NCBI GenBank assembly: GCA_029582165.1
Contig: CM055874.1
Coordinates: 34,223,383 to 34,287,382, forward strand
DNA from: Portulaca oleracea
Taxonomy: Eukaryota > Streptophyta > Magnoliopsida > Caryophyllales > Portulacaceae
Length of the DNA: 64,000 nt
Reading direction: 5' to 3'
Every line of letters begins with the position of its first letter. Within the stretch, counting starts at the first letter, position 1. This document shows positions 50,354 through 61,647 of this stretch, one piece after another. Made by a program: the position numbers and the translations under genes. Under the pieces are notes generated by a model, which was given only the letters and a program-made list of their open reading frames with translations, did no database searches and had not been told where the DNA came from.

Positions 50354-51565
50354 GAATTAGTATGTCTCCACCATATTTAATCAAAGCATCAAATAAGCAT
50401 GAAAACAAGATAATGTGACACAACAAAGACTGCCCCATGCTTGTTTGATGCTAAAAGGTAATAGTATATCAATACTACATCCATGAAAACACCAAAACAG
50501 AGCATGGTAACTCTAGGTTAGCACCGACCAAGATTCATCCAAAAATTCCACCCAATTAACATCACATTACTCCAATAACACTCACAATATCATAAAAATT
50601 CATCCTTTGGACAACAAAGTAATAATCTCAACCAAATTAATCATGCCCTAATCAAGAACTAGCATAAAAAACAAATTCAAGCAAGAAAACTTGAAATCTT
50701 GAGCAAGAACATGGTATATCAAACAAATTCAACAAATTAACCAAGTAATTCATGAATTTAAGCAAACATATACCACAAATACTAGTAATTTTTAAAGAAT
50801 ACGAAAAATTTGAAGAAACATACTTTCTTGAAGTTGTGACGAGAAAGGACTGAAATTGCAAGTAACTTCAAAGAGGAGTGAAAGTGAGAGTGAAGGTGAT
50901 GGAAGGAAGAAAGAGAGAAAGAAAATGGTGGTGTTGCCGGGGGGGCTTGTGTGTCGACAAGCAAGAAGAGCTGGGGGGTTTGGTTCTGGGGTGTCGACGC
51001 GAGGGAGAAAGGGAGGAGGAGGAAGGAGTTGAGTTTGTGAGTTGAAAAAGTTGTGTTTTGAAAAATTAGGGGGAGCAACTAAAATCAAAAGGCGGGCAAA
51101 AATAACTGGGCAATTTCTGCAGCCGCGGCCAACGCTTGGGAAGTTTTCCTTACCTGGGCGCTTCTGGAACCAACGCTGGCAGCATTTGAGGAGGCGCTGA
51201 CAGCTTCTAGCCTACCTGACTATTCCGTGACTTTTTTCAACCGTTTTGCTTAATTCTTCCCTTTTCCTATTTGTTTCTCCTTGTTATCTCTATTTTTCAA
51301 CACCTTGAATTCCCATCTAAGTATAAACCTGCTTCAAACTTGCTCTAAAGTTATTAGGTTAGATAAAAATTTACAAAAATACAAAATAGAGCAAAGGTTT
51401 TTTCTCTTTTTCTCGTGGTGCTTTGTTTAACATCGTTAGCTCGACGGTGTTGACTCCTAGTCTTTGGGGTCTTCAAGCCATCTCTGGGCCGATTGAAGAA
51501 TTGGGTCACCAATGTTTCGAAGTTTGTTTAGAACTTTGACAGGTACACACCTATTTGCTTGCAAC
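50354..51565 (-). other. Athila-like LTR and 3' non-coding debris
   Basis: No gene. On the minus strand 51450-51400 reads ...GTCGAGCTAACGATGTTAAA..., resembling the conserved stretch after pol in Athila-type elements. 51260-51110 holds GC-rich words (GGCGCTGACAGC, CAACGCTGGCAGC) like those of the LTR at 53559-54876. Boundaries could not be fixed. Frames at 50782-51088 are Ser/Pro/Phe-rich low complexity. Confidence 0.4.
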
Positions 51566-51754
51566 TTATACTCTATCATCGACTCTCCTAGCTCGATGAT
51601 CATGGATCTCCCCTTCATGTATGTCCATTATGCAATTCACTGTCGTGAGGAAGGGTCTGCCTAGTATAACTTGTGCAGAGGGATCATCCCCTGTGTCTAA
51701 AACCATAAAATTGACAGGGACATAATATTCTCCTAACTTAAGAGGGAAGTTCAT
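51566..51754 (-). pseudogene. Athila-like aspartic protease fragment
   Basis: The minus-strand translation PLKLGEYYVPVNFMVLDTGD followed by VILGRPFLTT and NCIMDIHEGE matches the C-terminal half of the Athila-type retropepsin (family: PLKIG.YYVPVDF.VLDM, ILGRPFLAT). The N-terminal DTG-containing half is not in frame. Pol does not follow. Confidence 0.78.
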
Positions 51755-51898
51755 TAAGACTCCTAGGGGCTGCGTAAAAGGACTTGTCAGTTAAGTGAAG
51801 TGCTATATTAGTGACTTTTAACTCCCAATGATATAATTTCTTAAGGAAGGACTTGGGAAGGATATTCACTCCCCAACCGATATCGCACAATGCATTTT

Positions 51899-52417
51899 CT
51901 ATCGACAAAATGTCCAACTGGCAAGTGATTTTGAAACTCCCTGGTCTTTTTCTTTTGGCGTCGCAAAGGGTGGTAAGGCTTTCTCGTTTTGTTCAGAGTC
52001 GGTGCCTATCTTAGCCACTTCACGTGTTTCAGGCTCTCCATGGGTATCACATCCAGGGTCGTCTACTTGGCAGTCTATGGCGTTACATTGAGCTCCTGGA
52101 TTAGGGACAGGTTGAGGAGGTAAACTGGTGGAATGAGTTGCTCTGTTAGCGATCTGGTTTTCTAGAATTTTTTTGTGAGTCGCTAGAGCTTCTACCTTTT
52201 CCATCAGGCTTTCAATTATTCCATCCTGCTTTTGTTGGTTTGAGATAAGGTTCTCCCTCATAATTTCTAAACCTAACTTGGGAGGACCTTGAGGTGGAGA
52301 TCTCTGAAAACCAGGGGCGGCATGTCCCTGTCCTTGAAGAGGACCAGTAGGGTTATTATTCCTATAAGAGAAATTAGGATGGTTTCTTAACCCTGGGTGG
52401 TATGTGTTAGAGTTCAT
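51899..52417 (-). pseudogene. Athila-like gag, C-terminal part
   Basis: 172 codons starting MNSNTYHPGLRNHPNFSYRN, the 'N.YNPGWRNHPNFSW..N' segment after the main gag domain, then a Pro/Gln-rich region and a coiled-coil-like stretch (ESLMEKVEALATHKKILENQ). It ends in a shifted frame. Same element as the gag piece at 52741-53441. Confidence 0.8.
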
Positions 52418-52740
52418 GTCAAAGTGTTGTCTTTGGTTGCCAACATAGTTGACTTGCTGAATTAGGTCATCACTGACTACTCCTGAGGGACAGGTGGCGG
52501 TAACGTGTTCGGTCGACTAACAAGAAGCACATGGCAATGGAGGATCACATGCAAATTTAAACGATCCATTTTTTACGTTAAAGTATCGAGCTTAGAAGAT
52601 AGTAAAGAAATTGCATAAACTTCTAGCTTACCTCCCGCTGTATGACAGGGTTTAGACCATTGGTATGAGTTAATTGCCATTTGCTCGATCAGACTCGTGA
52701 GTTGAGGCACAATTTTGCTCATCAGATCGCCTCCAGCCGC

Positions 52741-53441
52741 CTAAAGTATGTTCCCTCTAGCCGATTCACTCGCTCCATTGTAGAATGACTGGATTGGAAC
52801 CCACGGCTCGAATCCATGCTGAGGACATTGACGGAGGAGGTCTTTGAATCTCTCCCAAGCTTCGTAGAATGTCTCATCAGGATCTTGGACGAACGTCGAG
52901 ATCTGATTTCTCAGACTGGTTAGCTTATTGGGAGGGAAGTATTTCGCTAGAAACATGCTAGTGAGCTGATTGAATGTGGCGATTGAATTGGGTGGAAACG
53001 AGTCGAACCACTCCCATGATTTTCCTTCTAGAGATAACATAAATAGCCTCAGTTTGATTGTGTCTTCCGATAAGTTGTTCGCTTTGAATGTGTCCCATGC
53101 TTGGCAGAAGATGCGCATGTGACAGTTTGGATCTTCACTCGGATGTACATGGAATGGTGCTTTGGACACCAAGTTGATCAGAGATTACCGCAATTCGAAG
53201 TCGTTCGCTGCAACACCGGGATAGCGATGGCGGACTGAGGGTTAGTGACATTGGGTGTCACATACTGTCCCAGTGTTCGTTGTGGTTCGGCCATCTCTTC
53301 TTCTTCGTGTCTAGCTTCCTCTTCTTCTTGCTTTTCTCTTTCCAGTCTTTGTTGTTTCCTTCTTTCTCGCAGAGTGCGTTCGATCTCGCGGTCGAAATCG
53401 TCTTGCATAAACCTGAAAAAGAGCAAAAACAAGAATACCAA
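52741..53441 (-). pseudogene. Athila-like gag, N-terminal and main domain
   Basis: Two pieces. 53441-53178 gives a Glu/Arg-rich start (DDFDREIERTLRERRKQQRL) and MAEPQRTLGQYVTPNV, the typical Athila gag beginning. 53172-52741 gives the retrotransposon gag domain: PSEDPNCHMRIFCQ, IKLRLFMLSLEGKSWEWFDS, FLAKYFPPNK, FYEAWERFKDLLRQCPQHGF. A frameshift near 53175 and stops between the pieces inactivate it. It lies just downstream (minus strand) of the primer site at 53535-53552. Confidence 0.88.
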
Positions 53442-53534
53442 GCATAATCAAAAGTGGTAGTAAAAAGAAAATAAAGAAAACAAATAACCTAGTCAACCAG
53501 AGTACTTTCATTTAATGACAGCTGGGGAAACTAG

Positions 53535-53552
53535 TCCCCGGCAACGGTGCCA
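53535..53552 (-). other. tRNA-Asp primer-binding site of the minus-strand Athila-like element
   Basis: The minus strand reads TGGCACCGTTGCCGGGGA, one change from the perfect complement of tRNA-Asp. The LTR end TATCA is a few bases away, as in the array at 36667-47794. Confidence 0.88.
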
Positions 53553-53558
53553 AAAACT

Positions 53559-54876
53559 TGATAGGTGCTCCGCAAGTGTACTGGTGCAATGTAGTATCAA
53601 GGTCGTCTCTCAGGGACTTGTTCAACTATGCAGTAAACTAGTTCACTACAAAGGATGCTAGGTCGACCAAATAGTTGTGTGAATAAAAGATTTAATAAAG
53701 TAAACAAGGAAAGATATAAACTATACATGTTTTACTAGATAATTAAGGGAGTCTAAAGGAGTCCACTCTAGTCGATCAGTCAACCAATCAAGAAGCAATT
53801 CCAATGTGAAGTAGTGTTAGGATTATCGGGGTCTATAATCTTTCTAAGGCCTATCACAACAATCTTTTGATCCGAGGTGAGCTACAGTAATTAAACTAAA
53901 CTCCTATTTTCATGGCTATTTAATTCAACCAAAGATAAGCACTAATTATAACGTGACCCTCAGCGAGAACCTATTATTTCTAATTGTGTTCTACGCCTAT
54001 TCAATCTTCGTCTATCCAATTCAAAATAACAATCTTTTGATCCGATATTAAGAATCTAAACCAAGTAAAAGATGATCAATCAATTACTATGACATATATA
54101 ATACGAAGATTAAATGATTAAATTGAACTTCGCACTGAAATCACATTCATAATCAGTCAAAAGACATCGAGTTTATCCCCTAACCAAAGGAATTTAGCTA
54201 CTCATGATAATAGAAACTAACAACATAAAAACTGAGTTCACATTGCAAAACATAATGTAAATAGAAAATAATCGAGTATCCATAGCAGCGAATTCGAGCT
54301 CCTTCTCCTCTTTAATCACTCTTAACAATCTCCAAAATAATACTAAAGCACTTTCTAAAAACTACAACTAAAACCTTAGAGAAATTACGAACAAGCTGTG
54401 GAAATTAATTGTCTTTTTTTTATTACGGCAAGGTCAAAGGCCTTTTATAGGCTTGGATTAGGGCACCAGGCGCTGGCAGCGCGTCTGGAGGCGCTGGCCG
54501 CGTCTGGTGCCTCCGCCTTGTATTTTCGAGGAAAGACGCTGACAACCTCTCTTCTCTCCTTGGCAGTGCTTGGAAATTTGCATAATTGAGGAGCTACTGC
54601 CTTAGGCACGGGTAGCGTCAAGATCGGCACTGGTAGCGCGTTGCTTATCCGCCCATTTTTGGGATGGGCTGGCGAAGGTGGGTCGTTTCCTCTTCTTTCC
54701 TTCTCTTCTATTCAAAACTTTTTCTTATTTCTTCTCTTTTTCTTCATTTCTCCACACTCTAAAATGTAATTTCTTTCTATCCTGCAAAATATACCAATCT
54801 CTAAAACCAAGTGAAGAAATCGCAGAATTCAGTAGAGAATTGCGGTATTTAAGTCATTAATTAATCAAAATATACA
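53559..54876 (-). repeat. 5' LTR of the minus-strand Athila-like element
   Basis: About 1.3 kb between the primer site and the point where AT-rich sequence gives way to another gag remnant; on the minus strand the inner end is ...CACCTATCA. It contains a GC-rich part (54455-54640) with ggcgctggcagcgc words. The outer boundary (CA at 54875-54876) is a guess, because no matching 3' LTR or target duplication was found. Confidence 0.6.
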
Positions 54877-54899
54877 TGTTAGAGTCCTAATAAATACTA

Positions 54900-55270
54900 T
54901 AAAATACTCCTCTAGGAGCTCCATAGGTTCCTTGGGCTGGTGGTCGAGCATTAAGGGGTGGTTTCCTTGGAAACCCCTACCTGAATTCAGTTATATCAAC
55001 ACGTTTTGGTTCTCAGGACCATAAAAGAGTAGGGGGTTCTTACCATACCCTTGGCGGTATGGCTGGTACTAGTCATGCCTATATTGTTGATGCAATGTAT
55101 TCACACTTTCATTATTTGTGGCCAATTGTTGAACAGAGATATGGCAAGCATAATAAATGTAGTCAACACTTTGGCACAAAGTGTGTGACATAGGAGGGGT
55201 GGGGGATGGAACAACACTATGATCCCTGATGTATAATGGGTTCAAAGAAAGGGATTGATCAATTACACAT
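54900..55270 (-). pseudogene. Gag-like remnant (second Athila-like element, C-terminal side)
   Basis: The minus strand reads PSPTPPMSHTLCQSVDYIYY, then NNESVNTLHQQYRH and YRQGYGKNP, resembling the linker after an Athila-type gag domain. It probably belongs with the gag at 56930-57800, with the LTR-like sequence at 55300-56600 inserted between. Stops interrupt it. Confidence 0.4.
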
Positions 55271-55429
55271 CATAGGGGGGCGTGCCACCAATCTAAATAT
55301 GGGAGGCTTCAAGTGAACTAGGGTAAAAGGTAGGGTGCTTTATGAGAGAAAGATGGAGTCTTGATGGAATTTTGGATGATTTGAGATGGAACATGAATTA
55401 GGGATGAAGAAAGGTTGAATCTTTGTGAG

Positions 55430-55670
55430 TAAAGATAGGGAATTTAGATGGGAGAGATTGAGAGAGACGTTGGGGAGGAGGGGAGTGACGTGAGGTTTTG
55501 AGAGAGATTGAGAGTATGAGAGAGAGTAGGGTTGATTAGAGTATGGGAGAGATTTGGAGAGAGATTTGGCGTGAGGCCTTTGAGAGAGAATTGGGAGACG
55601 TTGAGAGAGAGAGAGAGAGTGACGTGATTTGAGAGAGGGATTTTGGGAGCTTTGAGAGAGAGTGATTAGC
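55430..55670 (+). repeat. GAGA-rich low-complexity tract
   Basis: Repeated gagagagattgagag words; pyrimidine-rich on the minus strand. It would form the leader of a minus-strand transcript started at the TATA box 55972-55980. Confidence 0.75.
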
Positions 55671-56287
55671 CTTAGGGTATTGGATTATCTAACTAAAGGA
55701 TAGATAGATAAAAGTAATCGGATAGTTCAAGGTTATTGAACTTGGTGCAGAAACACCACAAGACAATATCCCTAGGGCTACTTGACCTTTAACCTAGTTC
55801 CAGAAACACCTTCTAGGTTCATTGTTCATGCTCTTCCTCACCACTTGGTTGCCAAACCAAGATACAATAGAAGAGATCAACAAGGTTCTCACCAAACACT
55901 CAAGGGGTAAGCTAAAAGCTTGATTCTATTCATGGTTGAAATTGGTTGCCTTTGAAAGGCTACAAGCCTAGCTATTTATACTACTAAAGTCCTATATGGA
56001 CTTAGACTCTCTGACTTGGCGTGCAAGCCAATCAAATACTACTAGGATTCCTCCGACTTGGCGTGCAAGCCAAGGAATCCTGATCCTAGGCGCCATCTAC
56101 TCCATCTCCTCCTTGGATTAGGACTCCTTATCCTAAAGGGAGTTGGTTACAACAACCTTATTCTAATAGGAATTGGCTTTCCTAATCCAAGATGGATTAG
56201 TTACAAAATAAGCCAACCTTATTTAGGATTGTAACAAACTTGGCGCCTAATCTATCCCTATCACACGCCTATCACACACACCACACA

Positions 56288-56327
56288 CTTCTAGAACATT
56301 CTAGAACATCCTAGAACATTCTAGACT
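56288..56327. promoter_or_regulatory. Heat-shock element, eight contiguous pentamers
   Basis: Pentamers alternate strictly as nTTCn/nGAAn: cTTCt aGAAc aTTCt aGAAc, then aTCCt aGAAc aTTCt aGACt. Six are perfect and two have one change. This is the binding pattern of trimeric heat-shock factors. Nearest TATA-like sequences are 31 bp to the right (plus strand) and 308 bp to the left (minus strand). Confidence 0.7.
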
Positions 56328-56929
56328 AATCTAGACTCCTATGACTTGGTGACCAAGTTTATATATATTACTTGGCACCTTACATGATCAGAAATGTAAA
56401 GAAAACCCTAGAAATGTAAATAAATACATCAAAAGGCCAAAACTGTGAGATTCAAACTGAAATGGTCAAAACTGTGAACTTTAAACTGAAATGGTCAGAA
56501 ATGTGAAATTCACTTTGGGCTTGAATCTTGGGCCTTGGTGTGTGACTTGGAGCCTCTTTTAGGATGTTTCGACATCCTCTTGCCATAAGGAGCACACAAT
56601 ATGAATGGGCTTTTGGGCCTCGATGCTCAGTTTATCCTCTATGGCCTGTTCTACCTCCTTGTAGATGAGTTGGGCCTTCTTTGATGGGCCTGGCGTGATG
56701 TCTTCTTCTCTTAAGGCCTTCTCCTCTTCCTTGTAAAAAAAATTGGGCCTCCTTAGTTATTGGACTGGGCATGGATGGATTTCCATCATTCTCTATGAAT
56801 CTTGAGTCTCCAAAGGCGAGCCCAAAGCTATGTGAACCTCCATTTTCTTCTATGAACCTAGGGTCCCCAAAAGTGAGACATAGGCTAGGCTGATTTATTT
56901 CAAGCGTGGGATGAAATACATCAATCCCA

Positions 56930-57800
56930 AGAATTAACCTGAGCACATGTTTGGGACTGTGAAGCAAGCAGTTGTTGTTGGGATGTAATCATGTTTTCAA
57001 GTGAAGCGAACCTAGCCTCATAACTTGCGCTCTCAGCAATAGCATGTACACCCCCCTAGCATTGGACAATTGGGCACCTGATGACTCATCCCTAGTCGTA
57101 TCCCACTGCTTTGTTCTCTCAACCATGGTTCCTAGGAATTCCTAGGCCTCATCTACAGTTTTATTCAAAAATCCTCCCTGACATATTGATTCTAACATTA
57201 CCCTAGTTGATTGGTCGACACCCTCATACACAAGTTGACACAGACGAGACATATCAAAACCATGGTGAGGAAATTAGGACATTAAGTTCTTAAACCTCTC
57301 AAAGGCTTTCAAGTATGACCTTCTCCTCCCTCTTGTCTAAATTTCAAAATTGCATTTCTAAGTTGCACAACCAAAGAGTTAGGAAAGTTTTCATGAAAAT
57401 CTTTAGAAAACTGTCTCAAGAAGTAATGGACCTAGGTTGGTATGCTATACATCCACTACTTAGAAACATCCTTAAGAGAAAAGGGTAGGCATTTTAGGAG
57501 CACATAGTCAAGTGGGACTCTCGGAGGGGTCACCATGCTCATGTATTCCTTATACTCTGTAATCCATAATAAAGCTATCCATGGACTAGTAAAGAATGGT
57601 AGGTTCTGGGTATGGTAATGTCTGGAGTCAAAGGTCACTCCAGCAAGAAGTGTAGGTAACACAAAATAAGAAGGTGGGGGATCATAGGATGGATACAGTT
57701 GGCCATTAAGAGTCACTCTACATGCTTCTCCCGCCATATCTACAGGTGGGTTGGCTGAGGGTTCCTCTTTTCTAACTAGTCCGTTGGACACTGTTTTCAT
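56930..57800 (-). pseudogene. Athila/Ty3-type gag remnant
   Basis: On the minus strand from 57800: a 114-codon piece ending PLDYVLLKCLPFSLKDVSK, the '(D)AIRLRLFPFSLKDKAK' gag motif, then frames reading WMYSIPT, KDFHENFP, LRNAILKF, QFPHHGFDMSRLCQLVYEG and DQSTRVMLES, all typical of this gag, and finally AIAESASYEARFASLENMI. Several frameshifts and stops. Upstream (minus strand) lies LTR-like sequence. Confidence 0.65.
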
Positions 57801-57829
57801 TTTTCTGCTCTCTAGACCCTGGCATGGGT

Positions 57830-58400
57830 CGTGTTGGGATCTTGTACGTCCGTGTTGAGGTCTGACAGGCTTGAATTCAACTGGGCCATGATATTTGGGC
57901 CTTTGGGGTGGATTTCTCTTTTTCTAGTTTAATAATTTGAATGGAGCTTGATTTGATCCAAATTACTCCAATTTCCTACAAAATTATACCAAACTCCAAC
58001 CAAGCATAAAATAGAGAATTTGAGTATAAAATAATACAGTCTTAACGATAATCGCTCAAATTAACTCTCAATAATACAAGATCACATATATATATAATAC
58101 ACGCATCACATGGTTGTGAAGGAAGATGTCACGGCCGTGAAGGAATGAGTCACGCCCGTGAGAAGAAGTGTCACGGTTCTGACTGCCCTTCTATCTTGGA
58201 ATGCTTGTGAGTCCTTTCCTCGGCTCGTGGAGGATCTTGTCATAGTCGTGAGGCCTCTTCTGTCTTGATGTTCTTGAGCCTTTGGTTCCTTTTTTCCATT
58301 AATCTTTGATCAACCTACGAAAACACCAAAATCATCATAACTAACAGATAGTTAAGGGACAAAACTAGCAAACTCTTTATTAAAGGCATCAATTCGGCTC
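57830..58400 (-). other. LTR-like or leader DNA with CACGGCCGTGA dyads
   Basis: No gene. Between the gag start and 58400 are AT-rich stretches and, at 58130-58275, four copies of 'gtcacggccgtga'-type words. Probably the 5' LTR of the minus-strand gag element; ends not found. Confidence 0.35.
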
Positions 58401-58403
58401 GAA

Positions 58404-60200
58404 ATGAGACCGAACATCTATGAAACACGCCTGCCCCCACTTCCTAAAAGCAAGACTATCGACAAAAACAAGTCTTCTCCCCCAAGTGAATTTGTCTTAG
58501 CTCTTATGCTTTACCTATTGTGCAAAAGTATGAGTTTGCAGTACTTGTTTTTGCTTTGCGAACAACTTCATCCCCATTACATAAATCGACTTGACACTTG
58601 TTTAGGATTGGTTTTGAGCCTAAATGCATCTCTTCCCCTTGGCATTTTCCTCGGTTCCACAAATAATTATAGTATTTTTATGTTACTTTTCTTCTCTTTA
58701 GGTTTCTTCGCCAATAATATGCAAATGGAGGGAAAGTGTACAAAAAGAGGCAAAATCGGGATGAATTCAAGGATAGATGAGGATCAGTTCTATAAATTGC
58801 ATACTTCACATCTATTCCTTGTTTCCTCATTAAAAGAGCTTTCTGATGATATAGAATTATGAGTACGATGGCAAGAAGTGTGTGAAAGTTGACATATGTC
58901 CACTCTTTCGGTCACCATCTTTTCCATATATTTGCGATGACTTTAAGGCTTATGTCAGAGGCATTAGACTCCTACAGCTTTTCGAAAAGTCAAGAATCAA
59001 GTCAATCGGACGTCAGACGAGGAAGATATGGCCAAAACAAAATCTGGATGGCGTCACGGCCGTGACACCTCATAAAGGGAAAAACTAGTTTTTGGACAGA
59101 ACCTACCTCACGGTCATGACATACCCTGTCACGGTCGTGACCCCGCAGTTCTACCGACTTATTTTTCGGGCAAAACGATTGTGTTTTGCCCTCCATTCCC
59201 TCTACTTATATATCGTAAAATCTACCCTTTTAAGAGAAGCTATTCATTCAAGGTTTTAGTCTTTATAATTTAGGGATTAGCCCTTAGATTGGAGTTGTAA
59301 TTAGATTAGGGTTTATCTTTGTAATTAAATTCTTATCATTGTTCTTTCTAGTTTGAAGCTTTGATTCGTTATCAATTCTCAGTGAGTTCTTCTCCTTCCT
59401 CCTTTATCTCATGCTTTTAATTAGTTTACTTCTTGTCTTGATTATCTTATTTATGCATTTGATTAGTTTCATTAGTGTTATTATTTGTTTTCTCCATTGA
59501 TTTGCTATATTCATGTCAAGTTTTAGTTTGATTGTTGAATTAGTGTTAGTTGTGACTATGTGTGGTTAGTTCCCTTAGGTTTAGGTGGTAATTAGGGTAT
59601 CTAATGGGGGAATAGGCATGGATTAGTGAATTTAGGGTAATTAGTGAGATGACTAGTGTTCTGCCCTAGATTTCCATCTGATAGTTGAAGGATACCAGGT
59701 GTCATGAGGTTATGGATCCTTTCAAACATCGATTTGGAACTCTAGGGTGGTTTAATCAATTCCAATTCCTAACTCTGGCAAGAGGGAATTGGAATTGATT
59801 ACTTAAGATTGGTTTTCCATACTACCAAGGTATATCATACACGAAATTGATAATAGACTTTGGAAAGTATTGCATCGATTCATCACTCTGGCGAGGGGGA
59901 TCAATGCTAGCTCGTGCATAGGAAGTGAATATTGGTTTACCACCATGGTGGGGGAAGCCGATGCTAGCTTGGTATGTACACAATCCTTACACTTAATTGT
60001 CGAGCATGAATCTCTCCTAAAATCACAGTTTCCATGTTTAGTCCTTCGTTAGGAGGCCCGGTACTACCGCCGAGCCCTTACCTTTCTATTATGCTTTTCC
60101 TTTTCGACCTTAGGATAATAGTTCAATTATCACAAATATCGACCCCCACGCCTAGTTGGTGAGTGCTCCCGTTAGATTCTTAGGTGGGAACCCTGACTCC
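58404..60200 (+). other. LTR-like repeat DNA, second block
   Basis: A 152-codon open frame (58404-58862) is Leu/Phe/Ser-rich and matches nothing I know. After it come GC-rich dyads CACGGCCGTGAC (59055-59066) and CACGGTCGTGACC (59131-59143), a tatatat TATA-like run at 59205, and AT-rich sequence reminiscent of the Athila-type LTRs in the array. It reads as another old LTR in plus orientation; no TG...CA ends or primer site were found. Confidence 0.35.
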
Positions 60201-60279
60201 TCGAACCTATACGGCTGTGTTCCTAACCCCTAGGTTCACGTTAAACAACACTATTGATAGATTACATGCAATTCAGTTG

Positions 60280-60470
60280 CTGAGTAACTCTCCACTCCTT
60301 CCAATTCTAATTCCCACAAAGCTACCCTCCACCTTATTGCCATTAATAAAGCTTCTTGCTGAAATTCCTTATTCTCGAAAATCAGTTTGTTTCTTGCATT
60401 CCAAATTGTCCACAATATTGCAAAAAAAGCAACCCATAGAGCTCACCTTGTCTTGTATTGAAGAACTCTT
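60280..60470 (-). pseudogene. LINE 3' remnant (after zf-RVT)
   Basis: The minus-strand translation FFAILWTIWNARNKLIFENK fits the conserved 'LW.IW.ARN..IF..' segment after the zinc-binding region of plant LINEs. The piece is short, and similarity was judged by eye. Confidence 0.42.
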
Positions 60471-60480
60471 TCCTTGTTGA

Positions 60481-61647
60481 TGGTCATTAATCAGCAACAA
60501 TGTTTACGAAGATTGGGGGTGTTCTAAAATCATAATCCTTATTTATTCATTTATGTACAAAGTTATGCAAGTGAATAATGCTTTAAAGGAAAGTTAACCT
60601 CCTTCTCGCCATATTTCAAACATGTTAAGGAAGCTAAGGAAAAGAAGAAAGTTGCTTTTCTAATAAAGCAAAAGTTAAGGAGTGAATGAGACAAATCATG
60701 GCTTGGGATCGAGTTGGATTTTCATGTTTATTTCTTCAACTTAAGTTGTATTTTCATGTTCATTTCTTTGCTCAGACCATTTTCAATGTTGGGTGAATTT
60801 CATGTATTGTGCTTTTTGGCACTTTTTTGTTTGAATAAATTCGGGCTAGTGGCCGCTAATTATAAAAAAAGAAAAAGAAAAAGAAGAGAGTTGAAAAAAA
60901 ATAGAGATGAATCTTCAGTAGCTTTTGTTGATCTCCATTTAGAATTATTTTCTAGGAGAATTAAAAGGAATTCATTAGAAATAGATTTAAGGAAACATGT
61001 AATGTACATATTTCCTTGTTAAATTTATGGGACAAAATGTGGAGCTTGTTTATTCTTCTGTAATATTAAAGTTACTGAATGATATCAAATATGCTACAAC
61101 ATGTTGAATGTTGCGGAAACACTTTGTGTCGAGGTAAATATATTGAATTATGTGGAATTCATTTTATAAGATTAGAATTTAATTATTTTCGTTTATGATA
61201 AAATGTTTACGTGTGTTAAAGTATGCTTGATTTTTCAAAACTTAATTAAAACACGTGGAGTCATTCATAATGATTTCGCATTTGTTGAACAATAAACTAA
61301 ACACGGTAAATACTTACAATAAAACTGAGGGAAGTATGCCTATCGATTATATATGGGACCAACTCACCTTTCTCATCATTATTGTAATATTGTTATACAT
61401 GTTTTAGTTAAACACATCACTATTAGGCAAATTATGAAATATTATATGAATCATAGCACTAGTTGCTCTCCTACGTTGCAAATAGGTTGTTAAACTACAC
61501 GTCACACCATACTTTTATTGCCAACATTCTTGAATACAAAGACCCAAAATAAATAAATAAGTAAAAAGAAGCTAATCTATAAAAGGGGAGAAAGATGTTT
61601 GTTAACTCACCTAGTATTAAACCTAATTTTTTTAAAAAAAAAAACTA
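60481..61647. other. Intergenic DNA 3' of the MYB gene
   Basis: AT-rich; a plus-strand frame at 60714-61022 (102 codons, Phe/Lys-rich) has no protein-like conservation I can see. The MYB 3' UTR and poly(A) site presumably lie in the right-hand part. Confidence 0.4.

Larger units (their letters stand above)
55300..56600. mobile_element. LTR-like insertion with heat-shock-element cluster
   Basis: Separates two gag remnants and has promoter-like features: HSE pentamers (56288-56327), a minus-strand TATA box TATAAATAG (55972-55980), a plus-strand TATA-like TTTATATATATTA (56358-56370), two hairpin-forming 'gacttggcgtgcaagccaa' repeats (56013-56031, 56055-56073) and a GAGA-rich leader-like part (55430-55670). 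No ORF. I could not find ends with a target duplication, so solo LTR is only the most likely reading. Confidence 0.4.

Noticed and set aside
55200..56990. Exact LTR boundaries for the HSE-bearing insert
   Set aside because: Several TG/CA pairs were tried; none gave a matching 5-bp direct duplication, so no boundary is claimed.
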